This document shows, in pieces, positions 48,410 through 58,024 of a stretch of 64,000 nt of DNA. Numbering within the stretch: the first letter of the stretch is position 1; each line of letters opens with the position of its first letter. The DNA comes from Hanamia caeni (GTDB lineage: Bacteria; Bacteroidota; Bacteroidia; Chitinophagales; Chitinophagaceae), in NCBI RefSeq assembly GCF_003721595.1, contig NZ_RJJR01000005.1, positions 248,001 to 312,000 of the forward strand. The letters run 5' to 3'. The notes beneath the pieces are model-generated. The model searched no databases. It saw nothing but the letters and a program-made list of their open reading frames with translations, and was not told where the DNA came from. Position numbers and translations under genes: made by a program.

Positions 48410-48940
48410 TTTTACTTACTTATTTTTTTTGGACGGCAAAGGTAACAAGTATATAATTAACAGCATCTCCGAGCAAAGGGTTCTCATTGAATTAACGGGA
48501 TTTTGTTTTATAGTAAAGCAACAAAAAAACCTTTCTTTATTTCCTAAAAGTTAAAGATTTTTAAATAGTTCGCTGGGTTGTTTATTGAAATGAATTACGC
48601 TAACAGCTTCCTGATGTTTTCTCATTTAATAAATAACTCTTCACTTCATATTAGTTGTTTATATTTCTCAGAATGTTCAGACAAGTACACATATTATTGT
48701 TTTCTGTTTTTGGCAAATAGTTAGAAAGAAAATTAAAAATTGGATTTACTCTAATTTAAAATCAGGCAATAAATCGTTAGTAGGTTTGAGTGGTTTTTTC
48801 CAGTAACTCAAATGAGTAGGCAATAATTTCTTTCGTGGAATGCAGTATTGGCAAATGTTTTAGCCGGTTAATGGTTTAAATAAAATTCAATTAGAAATTC
48901 TTTTTTTTCCGCAAATTGGGTTATAAATGATTAAAAATTG

Positions 48941-48966
48941 AGTGCTCCTGTAGAAACAGGAGCACT
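48941..48966. other. perfect hairpin in a 729-bp gap
   Basis: AGTGCTCCTGT (48941-48951) and ACAGGAGCACT (48956-48966) form an 11-bp stem with loop AGAA. There is no T-run directly after it on the plus strand; on the minus strand CAATTTTTAAT follows. It could end an unrecognised small RNA. The rest of 48410-49138 is AT-rich with no gene I can support. Confidence 0.5.
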
Positions 48967-49138
48967 TTACCAAAACTAACTGCTTATGAGTTGGGCCGAA
49001 AATTATAACTTTTTTGATTCATAAAATAATTTTGGAGACTATTTTTAGAAATTTTTTTCAAATTTAAATTTACCCTTAAGATAAATCGTTTAGATTTAAT
49101 TTTAGTATCTTGATTTTTAATTTAATTCAGACAGTTTT

Positions 49139-50092
49139 ATGAAAAAAATTGCAAGCTATTTTTATTGTTTTTTCTTTCTTATGTTTTTATCTATGACTAC
49201 AGATGCAAAAGATTTACAATCAAATGTTTCGGACTCTGTCGCTATCCAGGGCAGATGGGATATAACGATTGATATGGATGGACAATCCCGGCCTTCCTGG
49301 CTTGAAATTCATCATTCAGGATTAAGAATGCTGGTTGGAAGTTTCGTTGGAGTAGTGGGAAGTGCCCGGCCAATATCAAGAATATTTTTAGAAAACGGAA
49401 AAATGAGCTTTTCAATTCCTCCTCAATGGGAAGATTTTCCTAATGATTTGAAGGTAGAAGGAATGCTCGGTGGCGATAGTCTTTCAGGAACGATGACAAT
49501 GCCGGACGGGCATTCATTCAATTGGATCGGAAAACGTGCGCCCGATCTGAATCGTAATAAAGAACCTAAGTGGGGAAAACCAATTTCTCTTTTCGATGGA
49601 AAAAATATGGATGAATGGCATGCTATGGGAAAAAATCAATGGGTCGTGTCTAATGGAATTTTAAAAAGTCCTCATTCAGGTTCTAATCTTGTAACCAACA
49701 GGAAATTTGATGATTTTAAGTTGCATATAGAATTCCGGTATCCGGCTGAAAGTAATAGCGGTGTTTATCTGAGAGGAAGATATGAAGTGCAGGTGATGGA
49801 TAGTAAAGGAATGCCACCGTCAAATGTTTTGCTGGGAGGAGTTTATGGATTCCTGACTCCCAGTGAGATGGTAGCAAAGAACCCCGGAGAATGGCAATCA
49901 TTTGATATTACGTTAGTAGGCCGGATGGTAACCATATTTGTAAATGGGAAAAAAGTAATTTGTAACCAGGCTATCCCTGGAATCACTGGCGGAGCGATTG
50001 ATAGTGACGAAGGCGCGCCGGGACCTATTTTATTACAAGGAGATCATGGCCCCATAGAGTATAGGAATATTTTAATTACACCGTCAATCTGA
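49139..50092 (+). CDS. DUF1080 (3-keto-disaccharide hydrolase-like) exported protein
   Basis: A 317-residue exported protein. After a signal peptide ending TDAKD, residues 30-130 form a small beta-domain (IQGRWDITIDMDGQ, then GDSLSGTMTMPDG) that recurs before DUF1080 domains. The DUF1080 domain follows: ISLFDGKNMDEWHA, FRYPAESNSGVYLRGRYE, GEWQSFDITLVG and ILLQGDHGPIEYRNI. This jelly-roll domain is found in enzymes of 3-keto-sugar metabolism and in many uncharacterised Bacteroidota proteins. It stands alone and no 3-ketoglycoside dehydrogenase is seen near it. Confidence 0.88.
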   Translation: MKKIASYFYCFFFLMFLSMTTDAKDLQSNVSDSVAIQGRWDITIDMDGQSRPSWLEIHHSGLRMLVGSFVGVVGSARPISRIFLENGKMSFSIPPQWEDFPNDLKVEGMLGGDSLSGTMTMPDGHSFNWIGKRAPDLNRNKEPKWGKPISLFDGKNMDEWHAMGKNQWVVSNGILKSPHSGSNLVTNRKFDDFKLHIEFRYPAESNSGVYLRGRYEVQVMDSKGMPPSNVLLGGVYGFLTPSEMVAKNPGEWQSFDITLVGRMVTIFVNGKKVICNQAIPGITGGAIDSDEGAPGPILLQGDHGPIEYRNILITPSI

Positions 50093-50184
50093 GGTTTGGT
50101 ATAAAATACTTGTAAAGTGTTTCCAAACTGAAGACAATGCAATTATCATCCCGCAAATTTAAATTACGAGTAGGTTTAAACTAA

Positions 50185-50215
50185 AAGATCCTTCTTTTTT
50201 TAAAAGAAGGATCTT
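50185..50215. terminator. hairpin between DUF1080 and RNA-binding protein genes
   Basis: A 14-bp stem (50185-50198 with 50202-50215) around a TTT loop lies between two converging genes. The T-rich arm gives a terminator character on both strands. Confidence 0.7.
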
Positions 50216-50236
50216 AAAATCAGCTATTTAAAAAAA

Positions 50237-50647
50237 TCAATAATCTTTATTGTAGCCGCCGCTTCTTCCGCCACCATAGCCGCCACCGCTGCTTCTTCCG
50301 CCACCGTAGCCACCACCGCCGCTTCTTCCGCCGCCGTAGCCACCACCGCCGCTTCTTCCGCCACCGTAGCCACCACCGCCGCTTTTTTTGTAGCCGCTTC
50401 CTTCAGGACGTGGTTGCGATTCGTTGACGATTAATTTACGACCCTGTACTTCGCTTTCGTTTAATGTAGCGATAGCAGTTTTAGCTGCTTCTTCATCTTC
50501 CATTTCAACGAAGCCAAAGCCTTTGCTACGGCCCGTATTTTTTTCTTTAAGAATTTTTGCACTTGAAACAGTCCCGTATTGGCTGAATAAGTTACTTAAA
50601 TCGTCATCAGTCATTGACCAACTTAGATTACCTACATAAATGTTCAT
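50237..50647 (-). CDS. RRM RNA-binding protein with glycine-rich tail
   Basis: A 136-residue protein with a single RNA-recognition motif (residues 1-80): RNP2 IYVGNLSW at 3-10 and RNP1 KGFGFVEM near 43-50. The tail (residues 86-136) is made of YGGGRSGGG-type repeats encoded by a 30-bp tandem repeat. Bacteroidota lack many classical cold-shock or Hfq systems and carry several such RRM proteins, some of them cold- or stress-induced. It is a single gene with a 290-bp upstream region, which may include a leader; I see no certain element there. Target RNAs unknown. Confidence 0.95.
   Translation of the reverse strand: MNIYVGNLSWSMTDDDLSNLFSQYGTVSSAKILKEKNTGRSKGFGFVEMEDEEAAKTAIATLNESEVQGRKLIVNESQPRPEGSGYKKSGGGGYGGGRSGGGGYGGGRSGGGGYGGGRSSGGGYGGGRSGGYNKDY
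50255..50385. repeat. 30-bp minisatellite encoding the glycine-rich tail
   Basis: Three near-identical 30-bp units (50281-50310, 50311-50340, 50341-50370) are flanked by partial units. Each encodes ten residues of the pattern GGGYGGGRSG. Units differ at only a few bases, so copy number could change by slippage. Confidence 0.9.
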
Positions 50648-50937
50648 TGTAAAAACTTTTGTTTTAAAAAATAGATTAAATAATTAATGATTCAGTAGCT
50701 ACAATGAACTGAAGAAATCTTTGAGGAGAACATCAGCCAAAAGAAAAACAAACTAAACCCATTAACAGGGTATAAAGGTAAACTTTTATTTCAAATAACA
50801 TTATTTTATAGGATTTTTTTTGTTTTCTCACTTTTAAAGTCTATCTGTCAATTCTGGGATATTATAAATACTTACATCAGCTATAATATATGTTCCCGCT
50901 CGGTAGTCTGGTTTAGAGCATTTTTATTTTACATTTG

Positions 50938-53862
50938 ATGAAACAACCGATCTTGAAAAGCCTTTTTTTGTTTTTTATTCTATCCTTTCCTTTTTCAAAA
51001 TCCTTTTGCCAGTCTATTTATTTTCAACAGTTTTTAAATTACAAAATTGATGTCACGCTGAACGATGCAGAGAATACTTTAGACGGCTTTGAGATTATAA
51101 AATATACCAATAACTCTTCTGACACGCTTCATTATATCTGGTTTCATCTTTGGCCAAATGCTTTCAAGAATGATCAAACGGCTTTTAGTGAGCAATTGTT
51201 AAAGTTGGGGAGGACGGATTTTTATTTCGCCGACGAATCAAAAAGAGGGTATATCAACAGGCTGGATTTTAAAGTAAATAATATTCCGGCGGTTTTGGAA
51301 GATGATTCACTATATATTGATATAGGCAAGCTTATTTTGCCATCGCCACTCCGCCCGGGGCAAACAATTTCAATTTCAACGCCTTTTCATGTAAAGATTC
51401 CTTTCAATTTTTCCAGAGGAGGGTTTATCGGCAAATCTTACCAGATTACTCAATGGTATCCAAAGCCTGCGGTGTATGATAAAAAAGGCTGGCATCCGAT
51501 GCCTTATCTTGAACAGGGCGAATTTTATAGTGAATTCGGAAATTTTCAGGTATGCCTTACAGTTCCTGAAAATTATGTTGTAGCAGCCACAGGTGAACTG
51601 CAAAATAAAGATGAAGTAAAATGGTTGAAAGCAGAAAGCGTAAAGCCAAAAGCGGAAAGCAAAAAGCAGGAATCAGAAAATAATATTGAGCCGGCCTCCG
51701 GCGAAAAGAAAAAATTAAAAAAAAGATACCAGCCGAAAGCCCTTAATAAAAAAGATAAAACATCATTTTCTGAAATGAAATCGTCTGATATTTCGCAGGT
51801 ATCTAAAAAAACAAAAACTCTTACTTACGTGCAGGATAGCGTTCATGATTTTGCATGGTTTGCAGATAAAAGTTTTCAAGTATTGCATGATACTTTGCAA
51901 TTAAACTCAGGAAAAACCATAAATGCATGGTCGTTTTTTCTTCCTGGCGATTCAGCAGTTTGGAAAAATAGTATGAGGTTTATCAAAGAGGCCGTGCGTA
52001 CCAGAAGCGAATGGCTAGGTATATACCCTTATTCTACTATTTCGGTTGTGGAAGCCAAAATGGGATTTGCAGGAGGCATGGAATATCCGACTATTACGAG
52101 CATTTCACCGATGGAAGATATGGAATCTTTGGATATGACGATTGAGCACGAAGTAGGCCACAACTGGCTTTACGGCATATTAGCTACCAACGAAAGAGAA
52201 TTTCCCTGGATGGATGAAGGAATGAATTCTTACTACGACAACCGGTATTATGCATTAAGATATTCGAAAAATAATATCGAAACAGGTAATTTTTTCAGTA
52301 AAAGATTACCTGCTGATGAAGAAAAATTTTTATATAATATTCAAATTGCTGAAAAGAAAGATCAACCCATTGCAACCCGTTCAAAGGATTTTTCTGAAAT
52401 AAATTATAATGCAATTGCTTATTACAAGACAAGCTTTTGGATGAAAAAGTTAGAAAATTTTTTAGGCAAAAAAATTTTCGATAGCTGTATGCAAAATTAT
52501 TACGAACAATGGAAATTTAAACATCCTTATCCGGAAGATTTTAAAAATATTGTCAATGAGGTGAGTGGAAAAAATATGGATTCAATGTTTTCTTTATTAT
52601 CTAAAAAAGGAAGGCTTGAACCGCCTCAAAAGAAACAATATAAAATCAGTTTTCTGTACGATTTAAACAAAACTGATAGATATAATTATATTTTTCTTTC
52701 ACCCGCGGCGGGCTATAATTTTTATGACAAAATCATGCTTGGTGGATTGGTACATAATTATACTTTGCCGGGATATAAATTGCACTTTTTTCTTGCTCCA
52801 CTGTATAGCCAAACTACCAATTCATTCAATATTATTGGAAGAATAGGATATAATATGATGAGCTATGGATGGATTCGAAAAGCTGAACTTTCATTGAGCG
52901 GAGAAAAGTTTTCTATGGATGAATTTACTGATTCAACCGCTCACAAAAATTATCTGAGATTTTATAAAATCGTCCCATCGCTTACACTCACTTTCCGAAA
53001 TAAATATGCAACCAGCAAGGTGACGAAGTGGCTGCAATGGAAAACTTTTTTTATAAACGAAACTCAATTATCGTTTAACCGCGATACTATTTTGCAGCAA
53101 GATATTGTTAGTTATCCAGAAGTGAACCGTTATTTAAACCAACTGGATTTTGTATTTAGAAATGACCGTGCTCTGTATCCTTATTCTTCCGACGTTCAAA
53201 TACAGCAAAGCAACAAATTTGTCCGTTTTTCATTTGAAGGAAAATATTTTTTTAATTATTCAACTGGAGGTGGAATGGCTGCAAGATTCTTTGCAGGAAA
53301 ATTTATGTATCTCGGTTTCCCCACTATCTACAAACGCTTTGAAACAGATAGATATCATTTGAACATGACCGGAGCGAATGGTTATGAAGATTACACCTAC
53401 AGCAATTATTTCGTGGGCCGCAATGAATTTGAGGGGGCCAGATCTCAGCAAATAATGATTAGGGACGGAGGCTTTAAAGTCAGGACTGATTTGCTTTCAA
53501 ACAAAATTGGCAAAACTGATAATTGGTTAGCAGCACTTAATTTAAACTCTGATTTGCTTCCGGATATGAAATTGTTTTCAGATCAATCAGTCACAAATTC
53601 TTTAAAATTATTTCTTGACATCGGCACCTATGCAGAAGCGTGGAATAAAAATTCCTCGACAGGAAAATTTCTATATGATGCAGGCTTGCAAATTTCTATG
53701 CTGAAAAACCTGGTCAACATTTATATTCCTGTATTGTACAGTAAAATCTATCGTGATTATTATAAGTCAACTATTCCAAAGAACCGGTTCTTTAAAACCA
53801 TTTCTTTCAGTATCAACATTCAGAATTTCCGGCTGAATAAATTTTTACATTTATCAGATTGA
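50938..53862 (+). CDS. M1 family metallopeptidase with C-terminal beta-barrel-like region
   Basis: A 974-residue protein from the ATG at 50938. A signal peptide ends at SFCQ. The N-terminal beta-domain resembles M1 aminopeptidases (YKIDVTLNDAENTLDGFEI). The zinc site is complete: HEVGH at 404-408 and Glu427 in WMDEGMN, the HExxH-x18-E arrangement, preceded by GGMEYPT. A Lys/Glu/Ser-rich insert of about 70 residues (roughly 222-292) interrupts the N-terminal part. From about residue 580 the sequence turns into aromatic, barrel-like strands (FFLAPLYSQTTNSFNIIGRIGY) to the end, suggesting an outer-membrane anchor. Such fused M1 proteins are known in Bacteroidota; the substrate is unknown. Confidence 0.87.
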   Translation: MKQPILKSLFLFFILSFPFSKSFCQSIYFQQFLNYKIDVTLNDAENTLDGFEIIKYTNNSSDTLHYIWFHLWPNAFKNDQTAFSEQLLKLGRTDFYFADESKRGYINRLDFKVNNIPAVLEDDSLYIDIGKLILPSPLRPGQTISISTPFHVKIPFNFSRGGFIGKSYQITQWYPKPAVYDKKGWHPMPYLEQGEFYSEFGNFQVCLTVPENYVVAATGELQNKDEVKWLKAESVKPKAESKKQESENNIEPASGEKKKLKKRYQPKALNKKDKTSFSEMKSSDISQVSKKTKTLTYVQDSVHDFAWFADKSFQVLHDTLQLNSGKTINAWSFFLPGDSAVWKNSMRFIKEAVRTRSEWLGIYPYSTISVVEAKMGFAGGMEYPTITSISPMEDMESLDMTIEHEVGHNWLYGILATNEREFPWMDEGMNSYYDNRYYALRYSKNNIETGNFFSKRLPADEEKFLYNIQIAEKKDQPIATRSKDFSEINYNAIAYYKTSFWMKKLENFLGKKIFDSCMQNYYEQWKFKHPYPEDFKNIVNEVSGKNMDSMFSLLSKKGRLEPPQKKQYKISFLYDLNKTDRYNYIFLSPAAGYNFYDKIMLGGLVHNYTLPGYKLHFFLAPLYSQTTNSFNIIGRIGYNMMSYGWIRKAELSLSGEKFSMDEFTDSTAHKNYLRFYKIVPSLTLTFRNKYATSKVTKWLQWKTFFINETQLSFNRDTILQQDIVSYPEVNRYLNQLDFVFRNDRALYPYSSDVQIQQSNKFVRFSFEGKYFFNYSTGGGMAARFFAGKFMYLGFPTIYKRFETDRYHLNMTGANGYEDYTYSNYFVGRNEFEGARSQQIMIRDGGFKVRTDLLSNKIGKTDNWLAALNLNSDLLPDMKLFSDQSVTNSLKLFLDIGTYAEAWNKNSSTGKFLYDAGLQISMLKNLVNIYIPVLYSKIYRDYYKSTIPKNRFFKTISFSINIQNFRLNKFLHLSD

Positions 53863-53883
53863 ATTTTAAAAACTAAGATTCAC

Positions 53884-54795
53884 TTGAAAATATATTATCT
53901 GCATCATAAAGATATTGACAAAAAAAAATGGGACGCGTGTATAGATAAAGCGGCCAACGGCTTGATATATCCGTATTCATTTTACCTGGATGCAATGAGT
54001 GAAAATTGGGATGCATTGGTAGCAGATGATTACGAAAAAGTGATGCCGCTGGCATGGAAGAAAAAGTATTCGATATTTTATTTGTATCAACCGAGGTTTA
54101 CTGCATCACTGGGCGTTTTTGGAAATGATATATCTGCCGAAGTGGTAATATTATTTTTACAAAATATTCCGCGAAAATTTAAATATTGGGATTTTTATTT
54201 GAATAAAAGCAATTTGTTTTCCCTTCCTGAATTTCCGATGTATGAAAGACATAACTATATCCTGCCGCTCACAGAAAATTATGAAACGATAAGAAAGCAT
54301 TATGCCACCAGCCACCAACGAAATATAAAACGCTCGGTTCAGTATGGAAACACAGTTAAAACGCAAATTAACATTCAAGAAATTATTGAACTTTCAAAAA
54401 TACAGTCCAGGAATTTCTCGTCTCTACAAGACGACGATTTTTCAAATTTTAAGTCGCTTTTTAAATATTTAAAAGAACAAAATCAGGCCGTAACCTACGG
54501 CGTTTATTCTGCGCAAAATAAATTGGTAGCATCCTGTGTTTTTCTTTTTTCACATGGCAGAGCTTATTATATTCTGGTAGGAAATCATCCCGATGGAAAA
54601 ACTTCCGGTGCTTCTCATTTATTAATTGATGCATTTATCAGAGATTACTCAGGGAGTGACACAGTGCTGGATTTTGAAGGCAGCAGCATTACAAGCCTGG
54701 CATTTTTTTATAAAAATTTTGGAGCTCAATTAGAAAAATATTCGGGAATAAAAATGAATAAATTGCCGGCTATTGCAAAATTATTCATTCAATAA
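53884..54795 (+). CDS. FemAB/GNAT-like acyltransferase
   Basis: A 303-residue cytoplasmic protein resembling the FemAB-type GNAT acyltransferases. It starts at a TTG; the next ATG would remove about 40 residues including the conserved CIDKAANGLIYPYSFYLDA start. The acetyl-CoA-like fold is suggested by YETIRKHYATSHQRNIKR, then ACVFLFSHGRAYYILVGNHPDG and LDFEGSSITSLAFFYKNFGA. Such proteins attach amino acids or acyl groups to peptidoglycan or polysaccharides, but the acceptor here is unknown. It ends convergently with ispD, overlapping it by 15 bases. Confidence 0.75.
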   Translation: MKIYYLHHKDIDKKKWDACIDKAANGLIYPYSFYLDAMSENWDALVADDYEKVMPLAWKKKYSIFYLYQPRFTASLGVFGNDISAEVVILFLQNIPRKFKYWDFYLNKSNLFSLPEFPMYERHNYILPLTENYETIRKHYATSHQRNIKRSVQYGNTVKTQINIQEIIELSKIQSRNFSSLQDDDFSNFKSLFKYLKEQNQAVTYGVYSAQNKLVASCVFLFSHGRAYYILVGNHPDGKTSGASHLLIDAFIRDYSGSDTVLDFEGSSITSLAFFYKNFGAQLEKYSGIKMNKLPAIAKLFIQ

Positions 54796-55446
54796 AATTT
54801 TTGCCAGCTCCAGATCCTGTGGGGTAGTAATTTTAATGTTTGTTTGTTCTCCCTCCACTAAATTGATTACTATTCCGTAGGCTTCCACTACGCAAGCTTC
54901 ATCCGTGAACTTTTCTTTATAATCAATAGAAAAGGCAGGCAACAAAATTTTACTGTGAAAGGTTTGGGGTGTTTGCACCAACTTCACTTTAGATCTGTCG
55001 AGAATTTTATTTCCATTTTTGGTGAGCATCCGAAGACTGTCAGCAGCATTTATTGTCGGCACGGCGGACCCTGATTCAACGGCAGTTTCGTAGCATCTTT
55101 GAATAAGATTTTTTGAAACAAGACACCTTACGCCATCGTGAACAAATACGATGCCCTCGTCCTCAATTAAGGAAATTCCGTTTTTTACAGAATGAAAACG
55201 TGTTCTTCCGCCGGCGGTTATTTTAATTTTTGAAGAATCAAAAAATCCATCAATTATTTCCTGCCCATTTGCAATATAATCTTCGGGTAGAACTAAAATA
55301 ATGTTGATATCCTCAAAAGCATCAAAAAAGGCCTTGATAGAATAATATAATAATGGTTTATTATTAAGAATCAGGAATTGTTTGGGTATATCACTCTTCA
55401 TCCGTGAACCGTTTCCTGCAGCAACGATTATGGCTGTTTTCTTCAT
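54781..55446 (-). CDS. ispD: 2-C-methyl-D-erythritol 4-phosphate cytidylyltransferase
   Basis: IspD makes CDP-methylerythritol, the third step of the MEP isoprenoid pathway. The 221 residues are typical. The nucleotide-binding start AAGNGSRMKSDIPKQF (residues 9-24), FVHDGVRCLVS near residue 100 and KLVQTPQTFHS near 150 are family marks. TDEACVVEAYG and the closing NIKITTPQDLELA fit as well. No other MEP genes lie next to it. The 3' ends of this gene and the FemAB-like gene overlap by 15 bases in opposite directions. Confidence 0.95.
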   Translation of the reverse strand: MKKTAIIVAAGNGSRMKSDIPKQFLILNNKPLLYYSIKAFFDAFEDINIILVLPEDYIANGQEIIDGFFDSSKIKITAGGRTRFHSVKNGISLIEDEGIVFVHDGVRCLVSKNLIQRCYETAVESGSAVPTINAADSLRMLTKNGNKILDRSKVKLVQTPQTFHSKILLPAFSIDYKEKFTDEACVVEAYGIVINLVEGEQTNIKITTPQDLELAKILLNE

Positions 55447-55527
55447 GTTCTTTTAATTGATGAAATGGGGGCAAATCTAAATGAATTCATCGGCGATATT
55501 TGAAAATGATTGCCCCGCCATTATAAT

Positions 55528-56523
55528 TTATTTATTTAATAATTTTTTGCATTCTTCCAGAAGCCTTTCTTTTTGAATGGCCACAGTTCCTACCTGTTCA
55601 CAAACAATGCCACCGGCTATATTTGAAATTCTCGCCGACAGGTCAATGTTTTTTGTGGCAATATACACCAGCGCTGCTACAGCAATAACGGTATCGCCGG
55701 CTCCGCTTACATCTGCAATATTTCTCCGGTGAGATGGAATAATTTTTTTATCAGCATCCTGTTGATAAAAAACGCCCCTTTCAGAAAGTGTAATCAGCGA
55801 TGCTGAATGATTTAACGCTGTATTTAGAAGCGCATGAATTCTGCACATTAGTTCCTCAGTAACCGCTTCGGGTATCAGGTTAAGCCCTGAGAAAACTTCA
55901 GCTAAGTTCGGCTTGAATAGAGTGGCATTTTTGAAGCTAAAAAAGTTCTTCCTTTTAGGATCTACTGCCGTCAAAACATTATTTTGATTGCAAATTTGAA
56001 TTGTGTGCGTAATAATTTTTTCTGTAAGAATGCCTTTGTTATAGTCTTCCAATATTACCAAATCGGGCTTTTCATTCAGGATAAATTTTTCAATTTGATT
56101 GTTTAGTTTCTCTTCATCATTAAAATTCAGATCTTCCAGGGTTTCGGCATCAAGGCGCATCATTTGTTGGTTGCGGCTGATTATCCTGATTTTGTTGGTG
56201 GTGATCCTGTTTTTACTTTCCAGGATAAACCGTGTATCCACATTATTTTCGCGCAACAGATTTTTCAGTTGCAACCCATCTTCATCATCTCCCAAAATGG
56301 AAAGCAAAGCAACTGAAGCTCCCAACGCCTGCACATTGAGCGCAACATTACCGGCGCCACCAATTCTTTTTTCCTTTTCATTTACAAGTACAACCGGAAC
56401 CGGGGCCTCGGGGGAAATTCTCTCAACATTTCCCCACCAGTAGGTGTCTAACATTACGTCGCCAATAATTGCAACCTTTAACCTGGAAATTTCTTCAAAT
56501 AATTTATCAAAATCAAAACTCAT
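55528..56523 (-). CDS. rfaE1: D-glycero-beta-D-manno-heptose-7-phosphate kinase
   Basis: A PfkB-type sugar kinase of 331 residues from the ATG at 56523; an ATG 22 codons upstream would overlap the permease gene further. Marks of the RfaE domain I are GDVMLDTYWWGNVERISPEA near the N-terminus, RIGGAGNVALNVQALGA, and the PfkB signature DVSGAGDTVIAVAAL near residue 270. The cytidylyl/adenylyl domain of fused HldE is absent, so the transferase (RfaE2) must be separate. It supplies ADP-heptose for LPS core. It overlaps the APC permease gene by 11 bases, which implies co-transcription rather than a shared pathway. Confidence 0.92.
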   Translation of the reverse strand: MSFDFDKLFEEISRLKVAIIGDVMLDTYWWGNVERISPEAPVPVVLVNEKEKRIGGAGNVALNVQALGASVALLSILGDDEDGLQLKNLLRENNVDTRFILESKNRITTNKIRIISRNQQMMRLDAETLEDLNFNDEEKLNNQIEKFILNEKPDLVILEDYNKGILTEKIITHTIQICNQNNVLTAVDPKRKNFFSFKNATLFKPNLAEVFSGLNLIPEAVTEELMCRIHALLNTALNHSASLITLSERGVFYQQDADKKIIPSHRRNIADVSGAGDTVIAVAALVYIATKNIDLSARISNIAGGIVCEQVGTVAIQKERLLEECKKLLNK

Positions 56524-57961
56524 TCGATCTGTGATTTGTTTTTCTGGCTTGAATTGTAATAAAATAGACAGGAATACCTGCCAGCACAATTCCCAATCCC
56601 CACAATGTATAAACAGGTTTAAAAATTATTAGAAAAATACAAAAAATGCATCCCATACATATATATAAAGCGGGAAGAAAAGGATATCCATAAGCTTTAT
56701 ATGGCCTGCTCATTTCCGGCCGTGTTTTTCGAAGCACAAAAATTCCTATAATAGTGAGTACATAAAAAATAACCACTACAAATGCAATCATATCAAGAAG
56801 ATCATTGTATCCGCCACTTAAACAAAGGAGGGAAGCTACAATTGCCTGAGCCCAAAGGGCCCATTCAGGAACTGCTTTCTTATTTAATATTCCTGACTTT
56901 CTAAAAAATAGTCCATCTTTTGCCATTGTATAATAAACCCTTGCTCCCGCCAAAATAAGGCCATTGTTGCATCCAAAAGTTGAAACCATAATCATCGCAG
57001 CAATTATCACAGCACCCGCCTTTCCAAAAATCGCATTCGACGCAGCTACAGCCACTCTGTCGCCACCGGGGAAAGCTATTTCATGCAATGGAAGTACATA
57101 TAAGTACATTAAATTGGTTACTATGTAAATAATACAAACCGTCAGCGTTCCGAAAAAGAGGCTAAGGCCAATATTTCGTTTGGGATTTTTTATTTCCGCA
57201 GCAATAAAAGTTACGTTATTCCACGCATCGCTGCTAAAAAGGGAGCCCACCATTGAAGCCGCGATGGCTCCTATTAAAATTGTACCACTGATGGGAAACC
57301 AGTTGCCATTTTTTACAAAAGATCCCGCTGATTTTTCCAACTGAACGGCATGGAATCCGGTTTGCCAGTTTTCATCCCAAAAATTATGCTTTACCACCAA
57401 AAAACCAAGCACTATGAGACCAAAAAGTGAAAATAATTTTACAGAAGTAAAAGTTGTCTGAATAATTTTTCCTCCCCTAATTCCCCTGGTATTAGTGTAA
57501 GTAAGAAAAATTATTAAGGCGATCGCCAAAATCTGCGCAGCAGAAATATGGAAATTTCCTAAGGAAAAAAGAAAAACGGTTTCACCAACTCCCGGGACTA
57601 TGTAGGCTGTAAAACGACTAAATGCGACTGCCACTGCAGCTATTGTTGCAGTTTGAATTACCGTAAAAGAACTCCATCCATATAAAAATCCAAATAATGG
57701 ATTGAATGCTTCTTTTAAGTATACATATTGTCCGCCTGCCCTGGGAAACATTCCGCTCATTTCACCGTAACTTATTGCTGCTACAACGGTCATAATTCCG
57801 CTAAGCACCCAAACTACAATAAGCCATCCAGCACTTCCAACATTTCTTACAATATCAGTGCTGACGATAAAAATTCCGGAACCAATCATAGAGCCTGCAA
57901 CGATCATGGTTGCATCTATCAAACGTAAACTTGGCTTAAAGGCAGTGGCATGTTGATTCAT
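56513..57961 (-). CDS. APC-family amino acid permease
   Basis: A 482-residue inner-membrane transporter of the amino acid-polyamine-organocation superfamily, with about 12 predicted helices. The first helix carries ATMIVAGSMIGSGIFIV, including the GSGI substrate-binding loop typical of the family, and helix 2-3 has MSGMFPRAGGQYVYLKEAF. The order and length fit LAT/APC exchangers such as serine/threonine or leucine antiporters. The amino acid is not predictable. It is followed by rfaE1 with an 11-base overlap. Confidence 0.92.
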   Translation of the reverse strand: MNQHATAFKPSLRLIDATMIVAGSMIGSGIFIVSTDIVRNVGSAGWLIVVWVLSGIMTVVAAISYGEMSGMFPRAGGQYVYLKEAFNPLFGFLYGWSSFTVIQTATIAAVAVAFSRFTAYIVPGVGETVFLFSLGNFHISAAQILAIALIIFLTYTNTRGIRGGKIIQTTFTSVKLFSLFGLIVLGFLVVKHNFWDENWQTGFHAVQLEKSAGSFVKNGNWFPISGTILIGAIAASMVGSLFSSDAWNNVTFIAAEIKNPKRNIGLSLFFGTLTVCIIYIVTNLMYLYVLPLHEIAFPGGDRVAVAASNAIFGKAGAVIIAAMIMVSTFGCNNGLILAGARVYYTMAKDGLFFRKSGILNKKAVPEWALWAQAIVASLLCLSGGYNDLLDMIAFVVVIFYVLTIIGIFVLRKTRPEMSRPYKAYGYPFLPALYICMGCIFCIFLIIFKPVYTLWGLGIVLAGIPVYFITIQARKTNHRSNEF

Positions 57962-57989
57962 AAAAAAATCCCGTTTTAAAATAAACGGG
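57962..57989 (-). terminator. terminator of the OmpH-like gene
   Basis: Read on the minus strand, CCCGTTT (57983-57989 complement) pairs with AAACGGG (57970-57976 complement) and is followed by ATTTTTTTA. It sits between the OmpH-like gene and the permease start. Confidence 0.75.
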
Positions 57990-58024
57990 GTTGAAGATAA
58001 ATATTTATTTCACATTCCTCATCT

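Noticed and set aside
48590..48730. Short open frame of about 44 codons in the 48410-49138 gap
   Set aside because: No conserved motif, AT-rich composition like non-coding DNA and no initiation context; not supportable as a gene.
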